64,000 nt of DNA from Paragonimus skrjabini miyazakii (lineage: Eukaryota > Platyhelminthes > Trematoda > Plagiorchiida > Troglotrematidae). Made by a program: the position numbers and the translations under genes. Of this stretch, positions 37,645-49,600 are shown in pieces. Within the stretch, counting starts at the first letter, position 1. Every line of letters begins with the position of its first letter. The notes beneath the pieces were generated by a model that had not been told where the DNA came from, did no database searches, and saw only the letters and a list, made by a program, of their open reading frames with translations. The stretch covers positions 340,318-404,317 of the forward strand of contig JTDE01000036.1 of assembly GCA_014338405.1 (NCBI GenBank). The letters run 5' to 3'.

Positions 37645-40600
37645 GTAGGTAACCTCTATGAAAACTGCACACCCAAGACATGACGTTCACTGAAGTTGTT
37701 CCGTATAAAATTACAGGCTTGTGTATCTTAGTAATCTGTCATGACCAATAGGCCTTTGCTTATTAACTCCGCTCCACCTGGTAGCCTCTGCTATCGTATT
37801 CATTGTCGTGGACCTCTTTCTGACTGTTTTTAGCTAGTGATCATAGTAATGTCAACCTAACGAAGCACATTGTCACTGAGTTTCCTGGTTCATACAACCT
37901 ATAATATGAACCTAGAAGTGTGAACAAGTTCAATCGCTTGATCTAATTGGGACAGCAGGGTTAGTAACCAGGCTGTCTGCGGTTTAATGTGATGCAGTTT
38001 AGTGAGCAAGCGCCGAACGTACGACAGCACGCTGTGTGTTACACTTACACCCCACACGATTTAGTGGTTTTGCATAATATACATAGGGAACGTAATGCAT
38101 GCGCTGCCATCTTCTACTAATGATGAATCCAGTAGACCGCTAGTATCATCGACTGATATATCACGGAAACTGACATCTAGAGCACATACCACAATGAATA
38201 AAAACAGTCAGCTTTACATGACTTTCTTGGGCCCTAACCAACTGAGCAGTATTCCATTAAGTGACTGCTAAAATTCCATACATCACTTCATGGTTTTCCA
38301 TGCACTAAACCAGTGGTGATGTTGTCTCTACCGTAACAGAATCAGAAGAGTTATGTTTAGAAGACGCTCTCAATCTGAATGCTGTTCACCGAATTTGAGA
38401 GCAGTCCATCAGAGCAGAACAGAGGTACACTCTCAAACCCAATTATCGCATACATGTTCCATACACAAATGTCATACCCATATGGTATTAGAGGACTAAG
38501 TTGTGCCAAGCTTCGCAATTTTTCATATCTCCCTATTTGTCATGCAAATTGAAATTAGTCCCCAACATCGTACCATAAACTTTATCGACAGTATGACTGC
38601 TTGGAGTAGATTTGCGCTCCCACCTAACAGTCACCTTGTTGTACTGAGGAAAACCGAACAGTAAGCTATTAACAACGATAGGTACCGATTAAAATGGTCA
38701 GAACAGACTAATACCGATTGCTGCAGGTTACTGGTTGATAGTAATTTGCCATAAGTCATCGCCACTGACAAAGAAGTCTGGAAAGGTTGAATTTCAACAT
38801 GGCAATCTGTAAGAAACTGAGAATTAGGGTGCCTAATGGAGTTCTCAGTAAATCATTCGTTTCGCGAGTCTTATGATGGCAGTAAAAATCATTTTCTGTT
38901 TAGACAAACCGGAATATTTGGCGAAGGCTTCCAAGTACTGCCGCGGTGCAGTGGTAATTCAACAATCTTGATTGTAGACTTCGCTGCACGAGTCTGAAGA
39001 CTGACGACTGAGGAGAGCATTGTTAAAGAACACTCTCCACACCCACACTTGTGATTGGATGTTGTAAAAATAAACTGATTACAGTGTCTCATGAATAGTG
39101 AGAGCTTACAGCACATGAAACTGTCGAAGTACTACCTACTGACCATAGTAATCCATCATCATCATCGTCATCATAGACAGCAATATATCACTGGTTCACA
39201 TTGATGCTTAACTGCCACACAACCATGAAGAAGAAGAAGAAACAAACCTTGTTTATGAAGAGAGAAGAAAAAAGGGAGAGGGAGGTGACCTAATCGCTAA
39301 AGCGTACCAAAAGTTATATCCATTATTGACTTGTCGGATTGCAAACTCACTGTCTAGAGACGTTGTCGCTATTTGCATTCTTATTTGCAACGTCATTTGT
39401 CATCCGAACAACACAGTGTGCTAACTTCTGTTGTCTGGTTGCCCATCTCCTAATCTTAATTCGCCCACCTGAACCTCTCGTCGCTCATTACAAAATTCCG
39501 ACTGAATGTTAGTATAACTCAGATTTTATAATTAACTAGACATTTACGAGTAGACTCAAATTCCTGACGGTTTGCGAGCACGGTGGAGATGGATTATGAC
39601 ATCTGATCTGGGGAATTGTGAGTCGGTTGTATGGGCAAAACCTAAAACTCTGGCAGCTGCTGGAATACAGTCATACTTACCACGGATGGATTGTTAGCAA
39701 CCTGGCAATTACTTTCGTCCCCTGGCTTCACAAGTCACGGTTGTCATGATTACCCGATGTACAGTTTCCTATGTAACTACTGTACAAAATGCGTCCAGAT
39801 CGACTGTCAATAAATATATGGTAAATTAGTACCTTCTGACCAATCTCGGGGAGTGGAGTAATAAGATGCCGTAATAATCTGCAGTACCACGTGGTCATTG
39901 TGAGGTAGTCTCGACCGATAGAACATCGGCTGCTTTTCTTGACTTACAGGACGCTTCAAGGAGTTGAGAAATGACGTGCTTTAGTGCCGACACCCAACAT
40001 CTTCATTAAAGCCTTCAAAATGATGGAGAGGTTAGGTAATCTTAGTAATTCAATCGGCTCTGATGAATAGTTTGAAGGAATTGGCTGTCCACTAGTCAAC
40101 ATTTGCGTGCTATCTGTGAACATCCGGTAGCTGTGGTTTGGTGTGTAAGTAGGCTATAATCAAGCACCACAACAAACAGCACATCGCCGTCGGAAGTCCT
40201 CCCACATGGAGATAAAACTTGGTCTTGTCGTTCGGAAGATGTAAAAAGGATATCTGCTTTTGACCACCGGCATCTCTATGCCATTGCATATGTGTAGTAG
40301 AAGTGTAGTATAAATAACAAAACAAGTTTCCAGAAGCGTGTCGATTTCATTACTCAGGGGTTGGGGCTGATGCACGTTGTGTGAATGCCACTCCAACGGT
40401 TCTGTGCAGCAGACCTTTCTCACGAGTCGATCTGGGTAGTAGAAGAACGAAACTGACTATTTCATGATGGGAGTTCAAACAGTGAAGCTTCAACATCAAG
40501 ACTTGGTTGCGTAAAACGTCAAAAGCCGATGGACTAGCGCTCAGAGAATAACATAAACTCGAGACTAAGTATGGTACTGTAACTTGCGCGCAGTGGATGT

Positions 40601-43600
40601 TGCTTTGGTTTCTGTTTTTCGGAAATGATTTCTCTTAAATTTTTCTTCATCGCTGATATTTCAACCTATTTTTCATCTACTTGATGCTGTGCTTGTGGTG
40701 TGCTACACTGTACAAAGTGTAACAACTGCATAGACGTGATTAGGTTGTGATGATAGTTTCGCACAGAGATTAAGACCAACATTCAGCTTCGAACAGTTCT
40801 TTTCCCTTGTGTTCGAACAAGATTTTTGCACTGCACGTCCGCTTTATGTGTTTCCAAAACTTAATTCGGAAATCCCAGAGAATTAGGATAATTTTTATTT
40901 TGAGGTAATCAAGAGAGCAATTTTCCTGTGTGAAAGGACAAATTTGCCAAATACTTATCAATTTGTATCATTTCGAAACACTGAGTTCCCTTGATCCAGT
41001 TCACCAGTAACGATAGAAGACATATGTCGGGAGATTTTAACATTTCGTTTACTCTCTTCAGTTACGAGCGTAAAACATTAGAATATGTAGGACATGCGGA
41101 TAGCAATAATAATAGAAGCAATCAGCAATTAGGTTTACGTAAAAATAGGACTGTTATCAGTTTCAGGCAGACAAACTGCGTGAGTCAACAGTTTATGCAC
41201 ACACAGGACCGGACGGCGAATATTGATTAGCACAGCTTCGGAGAAGGCAAGCAACTTCGGATTCCGATTACGCAACAACACTTGAAACGAATTGGCGGGG
41301 TTAACAACGTAACCTGTTTCCATGATGCGTTTTGTAATGGATGAGGTCGGATTTCGTCTCAGTCGCTCTGTTGTCATTGCCTGTTGCGTCATGGCACGCA
41401 CCAACCACTTAGGCATATGTTCAGCCATTCTTTATCGTAGGCACCGATCTGTTCTGCCGATATAGACGTCACCGCAACTGAGAGATAGATAGATGAGAGC
41501 TTAACTTTTGGTTCTGTCAGTTTCATATGTCTACCTATGAAGTTTGCAGGATAAGCGTTCTCTGCGAATATCCGCTGCGAAAACACCATTTCTGCACCAA
41601 ACATGTCATCACTTCATATCCTCATAGCTCTGCATGTTAAACTGCGAACGAGGTTTACCGCTTGCCAAGTGGTCAATCCAGAGGAGTCAAATTTCGTATT
41701 CTGGCCACCGCGAAAGCGATCGGAATTCGGTTGCGCAATCCACGGTTGTGCGCTCAAAAGAAATTTGTGCAAGCCCTACGGTTACCATGGCCTCCCGTTA
41801 CTAACTCGACATCTCCGGAGGTCAATTTTGTCACCTAATTGCCCTCCAATTTACAACTGCGTGATGTAATTAGGTGACTAATTGCTTTTGATTTTGATCG
41901 CTTGACAACCATGATGATATATAAAATGTTATGTAATTGAAACACTGAGTTCCCTTTAACCACTTCGCTGGAGCAAAAAGAAGACATATATTGCGATGTG
42001 TTAACATTTCATTTACTCTCATCAGTCGCAAACTTAAAACATGCTGTCTAAAGCAGGAACACTGTCGGGCCATGGACGAACTAAGAGATATGCAACATCT
42101 GGTATTCATTAAACCGGATAAAGGCTGTGGTGTAGTTGTCATGACCAAGGACGAGTAGTTAAGGAAAATGAACACTATTTTGGAAGACCAGAGAAAGTTC
42201 AAAGTGAACCAAACAGCAGAGGACAACATATTGTTGGAAAAGCAAGTTGCAAGACAACTTCAGATAATGTTGTTACATGGACACATATCTGAAGCTCAAT
42301 ATAGACAGTTGAAACCAATCGGTATGGAAACACCCCGATTGAGAGGTGCTCTAAAAGTGCACAAGGATGGTACACCTCTACGCCTGATCTTGTGCATGAA
42401 CAATTCTGCTTACCATAAAGTTGCTCGTTGGTTAGTGGACATTTTGGATCTCATCCGTAAAGTTTTATCTCCACATTGTTTGAAAGGCTGTTTCGAATTA
42501 GCTGAAATCCTAGAAAACACTTCGGCGAGTACCCGAATACTGTATTCCATGGATGTTGATTCTATTTTCACAACTGTTCCCCTTCGTGAGACAGTTGATT
42601 TTTTACGTGACTTCATCTGCAGTCAGAACTGTGATATAGGTGTTTCACTTGAATACCTCAAAGATCTTATTCTGTTGTGTACAGAAAACATTCGTTTCAA
42701 TTTTCAGGGACTTGCTTAAAAGCAGATAGACGGTGTGGTTATGGGTAGTCCGTTAGGCCTAACACTAGCAGACATCTTCTTAGAAATGATTAAGCGACAA
42801 GTCCCGGATAATATAGCTGAATCGTTATTGTACAAACGATACGTTGATGATATTTTAATTTTTACTGATGTTACTCATTCTGACTAGTTTTTCAACTTCC
42901 TTAACAATATCCTCCCCAACCTATCTTTATCTCACGAAGTAGAATCGAACAACAGTTTACCTTTTTTGGATGTACTCATTACTATACGTGCAGATGGCAA
43001 GTTGCGGCGCTCAGTTAATCGCAAAGCGACATGGAGTGGTCAATATCTTCAGTTTTCCAGCTTTGCTCCTATTGCATACAAACGGGGTTTGGTTAAAACA
43101 CTGTTTCATAGAGCCAGGAGTATCTGCACCCCCGATACACTGCAGGTGGAACAGGAGTTGTTGAGACAAACTTAACTAGCAAATGGATACCCCGACAGAT
43201 TCATAGGAGCACATAATACGCTGAAGAAGAGCATTGAGCCCATACTGACAGCTCAAAAGAAGGATGTTTTCTTATTCTTGCCATTCAAAGGTGACCACTT
43301 AGCCAACGACATAAAGCACAAATTAAAGTCTGCTCTGGCTCGAACGTATGCGGCTGCGCCGTTTCGCTTATTTCAAACCACCAGAGGACTAGTTGTCCGC
43401 GAATGTAGCTTGCCTAACTCTTCTGCCTCCTATGTTGTTTACCAGTTCACTTTCAGTTGCAGCGACGTTTACATGGGCAGAACAGATTGACAACTATCTC
43501 AATGAGTCGCCGAACACATTCCGAAATGGTTGAAACAATAGGTGACGCACCGGCCTCAACTTTTTGCACTGACGCATCGAAACCCAACGTCATCGATTGC

Positions 43601-46600
43601 TAAACATCTCATGACAACGGGTCACCAAGTTGACCCATTGAACTCATTCAAGATACTGTTGCGCAATCGAAAATCGAAGCTACCAGCTTTCTGTGAAGCG
43701 ATGCTCATCCGAACTTACCAGCCGACGTTCTGCGCACAAAATTGGTTGAGGCAACCTATCGGGTTGCCATGGTCGTGATTACATAATACTTGGTTTGCTT
43801 GTATGCGTGTCTAATCCCTGTCTGTCCTTATTTGTATGGTGTATATAACTTGCATGTTTTACGTTTGCGACTGATGAGAGTAAATGAAATGTTAACATAT
43901 CGCAATATATGTCTTCTTTCTGCTCTAATGAAGTTATGTAATTGGCTCGATGATGAATAACCGAAAACAGACTGTTCGCCAAAACACCTTTTCGTTTCTA
44001 AATCCAAATCACTGCACGAGTACATCGCCTGGCCAAACTTTGCACTTCACAGTTTCCTTCCGGTTCCATACAATGTGAATAGCCTGGGAACAAAATTTTA
44101 TACAGTATGCAAACTTTGTACTGTAGATAATCTGTACTCATAATCTGCGTTACCTCTGACCAACTGCAGAGACAATGGCTACCATGGTAGTTTCACCATG
44201 AAGTAATGGAAAACTCACGTTACCAGTAAAATACAATTCATTATACATCAGCCGCCTTCCAGAGCAAGTAGCTTCATTAACGCGCTCAACCGACATTCTG
44301 TATTACACCGTGCCTATTGCTTAGTCCTATCTGTTGTCATTTATATCACAACACGGATCCCTACTTCCCTGGTTAAGTATATTTAGCCGAAAGAAACCAA
44401 ATCAAAACAGGACATACTAACTCAAATAACTTTGTAGACCAGGGAGACTGTTAAGTTATTGAATAATCCAGTCTGTTCCGAAATGGGTTAAAAGGTTGAC
44501 AGGTCATAAAACCGTATGACTCAAACAATCGACACACCAAATTCTAAATTCATCGACTGCCCGTCACAATCGCAAAATAGAGTCGAGCAATTCAGACGAC
44601 TTGAGATGGTCCTATACAGAAAGTACAACCCAACCTATGTATGCAAAGTGAACCAAATGTTAGTTTTTCATTGTAGTTATAACGAATATTGTCTGAGCTG
44701 ATGTGTACGTAACGTAGTTTTTTCTGTGGGTGATCAATACGTAGCGTATTAGTAAACAGTTCACTTTTTGTATTCAAGCAGTGAAATAATACTGTATATC
44801 TCGTAAAAAACATTTTGTTGATTCGTCCGGCCAAATTATTTATTTTTATCCAATTAAGGTTTGGAACTTCCTCATTCAACTAAAAGTGAATTTTCCTGGT
44901 TTGAAGCAAAATTTGCACTCAGGAGATTGTATCAAGATGTGGAATCTTATGAATTTTATCTCTACGCTCCTGACGATGCCTACTTCCTTATTGAAAATCT
45001 GTATGCCCAACTACAATATCACTTGCCTGAAGAACCTTTTATCACTGGACATCAAATCAGAGTAAGTGTAAAAACATAATCGAGTTTGCATCGTTTTTCT
45101 TTGGTTTCAAACAATATTCACGTTCATTTGCCTAAGGCTCAGCTGTCAATGGCTGAACTGAATTGTTGCAAAAATCCGATTACATTCAAGTTGATTCTAT
45201 CAACATAAATGAAATCGTAAAATGTAGATCACACTTTCACACAAGTTTAAGTAGGCATTCGTTTGGACGCACCAGCAACAGATTACCTGTTTGGTACTTG
45301 GTAGGGATTAGACTGTAGATTTATGAGGGTTGGAATAAAAACAGTGAAGATTGCGAAGATATGCATTAGTGTACGAATTATTTATTCATTTCAGTCTCTG
45401 AACGAGTAGGAATCGTAATCTGATAAAACTCGTTGATCGACATTGTTTAACTTATCATCAAAAAACCGCTTCAGTGACGTTTCAGCTGTAATAAAACCAC
45501 GAAAATTAAGCGCAACGTTACACACAAAAGTAAGAATGGAAGCAAAAACTGATTTGCAAAAGTGCAGCGTTCAACCGCTCACAGTAAATTAAATCTGACC
45601 ACGCACTGCAAAATAACAAATAGACAAAATGCACGAATTCTTCCTGGTGTCTTCTGATCTCTTGCTACGTTCATTATTCATACTGCATCAGTGATTCAGT
45701 AAAACTTGATTAGGTGCCATCGCTGTGATGTCTTCAAACCTGTATTGTATGAGAAACGTGACTCAATGCTGTTAACAATGACTGTTTAAATTGCTCAAAT
45801 TCACATCGTTTTATCTTTCTCATTCCTTAGTTTAATCAGCTGTAGTGTGGTCGAAAAGTATTTAGTATAACGGCTCAGTTGTGAGTAACGTGACTCAACG
45901 ATATAAAGGAAGATGTTTTTTAATTATCAGAAAGTGTCCAAATGGACGAACATCTTCATGAGTTTGAGACAACCACTCCACCTTTTCTGACCTCCTGTCG
46001 TGGACGTAATCTCAAAAGCACACAAACAGGTCAACGATTATTTTGAATTTGTCATCCATTAGTAAGTGCAAATAGGCCCAAAATTCATGGAAAACCACCT
46101 TGGTGAATATGGCCGTACTACGTATGCTGAAGCACTTGGCACAATGCGATATACTGACAGGTGTTCTCTGTGTAGCATAATATTTTTTAATTAGTAACAA
46201 AATATCGTCGACACGGTCAAGCCGCAACAACCTTCCACTAGATAGAACGTAAAATGATGGCTTGTGTAGCCGTCGTAAACAGTTTTCCATTGTTTCGTTT
46301 ATATCAAGGTTAAAAATGAACCGAAAGTAGACCAGTCTTACCGTGAATTATTTCTGATGTCCAGTCTGTTAGATTTTAATTCGCATGAACATTTAGTACG
46401 TTCCTGCATTTAAGCAAATCAGTCAACTGAATCAAAATGCACTTTTCGTAGCGAAAGGTATCGAATGATCGCATGTGATGTGTACGAAGATGTTTCATAA
46501 TTTTTTGAAGAATATGTTGTAAACCCTCCTAAACGATACGCTGGTTCGATCTCAGTATAGTGGTGCGCTCGATAAATTCGGATTCTCGTCCCGGTAATAA

Positions 46601-49600
46601 TTCACACGAAAATCCCAGTCCCGAATAGTAACGCGACTGTCCCGTATTCGCTCCCAAGGCAAGCCAAAAGACGCGTTCAAAATAAGAAGCTTTGTTCCGC
46701 TACAAAACGGGGTGCGGCTAGGGCGACAAGTACAAGGTATTTATAAGGTACGTCATGAACACACATTCCCACCACATCATGAGAAAGAGTTAGGATCGGA
46801 CATGTGGATAGCGGTATGAAAAGTACCAACCGATTTGAACAGTTCCGCTAGTTAGGACTGAGTCAGGTTGTTTTTCTTCTTTCTCACGACGGAGGCGCTC
46901 TGGGACGGTCACAGGGTGGGCGCCCTAACAGAATAAAGGATGCTGATCTACACATCCTTGTACTGCGCAAAATCCTTTCTTCAATTCACTAACGTTTGTC
47001 TTCTAGTCCGCAGTGATTCAAAGTACATGATAGCATCAACTGGTCTGTAAACAACAGGTCAGTTTAGCTTCAAAATGAAAATACTGTGGACGCCTTAGAA
47101 ATAAGATATTGATAGCTTGAGCACAAGTGAACTTCTGCTGAATTCTGGCAAACTGGTAACCCCTTTCTCATTTAAGCAAGCAGAAGCTACTATCCGATGT
47201 TTGCCATTTAATCATGCCGCTTCTAAATTTTATCTTTTTAGACGAAACAGAATCATCAAGAACCCAGTTTTCAAATTTATCTGCTTTCTACTGTGTTTTG
47301 TTAATGTTGTTCACCAAATCGACAATGTTCCACTGATAATCAGAATTGAAACAATGAGCTTTATTCCACATATGAGAATGACAGGTGGTTTCACCACAAC
47401 AGAAGTAAATAACAAGTCTAAATTAGCAGGATACCTTGAGGCGGTGCTTCGATTACAAATATTCTGAGAAAGGCAGAAAATTAGCTTCCATTAGGACGGG
47501 GCTAGTTATCCTATTTTGATTTGGTTGTTTCGAACTGCTTCTGATTTTAATGGTTGACAGTGTAACTGTTTGCATCCAAAATCTACATAGCTTACATTCA
47601 GTGCTTTCGTATCCTGATGGAAAATGACATTGACCACCTAATTGGTAAACATAACTAGTAGGTGCACAGACTAATTCTGGACATTTTGTTAGTCCGTGAC
47701 ACGAAAATGCATAATGTCACGACGAGCATTAATTCGTAAGTTTACACTCAGAAGGACCATTCGATGTGGACTTCAGTAGCCTGCTGGTGTTTAACGCCAG
47801 CCATGGTGCGGTTGCGTCTAGCTATTTGTGTGGTGAATTGCTGTGAACACGCGAAATAATTCGACTGGCTCTCGGCATATCATTATAGGCGTCGGATGTA
47901 AGTGGAGGCAAAGGAAGTCAAAACAGCGTTACCAGATTTTGAATACGGTTTTTATGAAGAACTTGTTTTAAACTAAATGTACTCAAAGGACCTATCATCA
48001 AACTACAACACTCGGAGTACAGATGCTGTGACAGACTTGTAACTTTGTCCTCACAACGTCAGGCATGTATACCTAATCGATAATGAGGATGTTTCGGTGA
48101 ATATGCAAAAACGTAATTGTTTTCCACCTTAACCGAGAACTGTTTACCAGAATTCAAAGAATGATGGATACTGATGTTTTGTTTTGTAACATTAATGGAA
48201 CAACGCTTTTATGTGCTTGTGATAGCCTATAGCATGTCAGTTTTCATCCAAATCTGTCTTTACTGTACCAGGAACGAAATATGAACAGTTATTTTATGAA
48301 ACGCACAGGTTTTGTGCTTTCCCGAGCAGCTATACGTAAACTTGTGGAGCAAACCTTGGATCAACACCCTGATTGTCCAGATTTGAATGAGAAAACGATG
48401 GAACGAAGGTTAAGTAAGTATGACTGCTTTGATTTGTCGAACTTAGTAGTCTTCACCTTCCATTATATATTGGTTTCAAAAAATGTTGCATGGGAAGAAC
48501 AAGCTGGTTTTGATTTTCAAGCAAAACTAATACCGGCATCGACATCTAAGTGATAAAATAAAAAGTCCCATGTAAGCAAGTTTAGACTAACTTAAATGTT
48601 ATATACTCAGAATGCTACTTACTCACTCTGGAGTGCACGGTCATTTCGAAAGTGGACTCTCACAGAAGAAGCTCAATTTGACGCGTGTGATGTTTGCTTC
48701 CACCGTCATCCGTCAACTGTATTGACAACAAATGTAAAACACTGAGTTCCGTTGATACGGTTCACAATAACGATGGGAGACGTATATCGCGAGATGTGAA
48801 CACTTCGTTTACTCTATTCAATCACGAACGTGAAGCGTTAAACTATATAAAAGATGCGGTTCAAATGTGAGTGATGCTTAACTTTAAATTAACCAACTCC
48901 CCGACTGTTAATCAGTACTCTCAAATATCGCCTAGCGGACTTGATGTGATCAGGGAGTTCGAGCTGTCTGGGAAGTCCTAATCGCGAGGTAATTGATTGG
49001 AGTTAACAGGGTAGTTAGTGTGTCTACTCTCAAGCCAATTGGGCAACTTGATCACTGCTCGCAAACAAAAGTGGTTGAGCGTTCAGGTATAAGTTGGTCG
49101 TGTCTAATGTAGGGTCGATGGGGCAGTGGTCAACATGTTTTCCTCATGAATGCGTGGCAGGAGTTCCAAACCCGGCCGTGGCAAGGATACGCACCACTGA
49201 CGAACTCTAATGAGGGTGAAACCCGAGTCTAGTGCTCCTTTTCAAAAGAGTCTGGCTGAAAAATCTGTGTGAATGTGAAGGTTGCGATCAAATGTGGGTG
49301 ATGTTCAACTTGAATCGTTGACTGTTTCCATTGTTGTTGTTATCCCAGATCCTATATATTCAAGTGTTCTATGTTCGTGATTGAAGAGAACAAGCGAAAT
49401 GTTATGGTGACTAAACAAATCTGGACTAACCATAGTAAAATGATTGAAATAAAAAATGTAACCGTGTTGCTGTAGAACCTTATTCGCGTATATTTCAGAG
49501 GTCACTGGGGTATCACTAGGACTTAACACCCTTAGGTCAAGTCCAACTGATAACCGCACAACAGCTCGATAGTGTATCTACAACAGGTGATATGTAGACA

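Larger units (their letters stand above)
41968..43930 (+). mobile_element. Penelope-like element C with inverted pLTRs
   Basis: A plus-strand PLE coding region is bounded by pLTR pieces in opposite orientation: 41968-42042 reads AAGACATATATTGCGAT and its reverse complement lies at 43853-43930. Inverted or mixed pLTR orientation is known for Penelope elements. The RT begins immediately after the left repeat, so the N-terminal third is missing. It inserted in intron 1 of the C1GALT1-like gene, on the same strand. Confidence 0.85.

Noticed and set aside
46548..46602. tRNA-derived element
   Set aside because: AGTATAGTGG and a box-B-like motif are at the right distance, but no arms fold and no second copy is visible. 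Mentioned only inside the intron entry.
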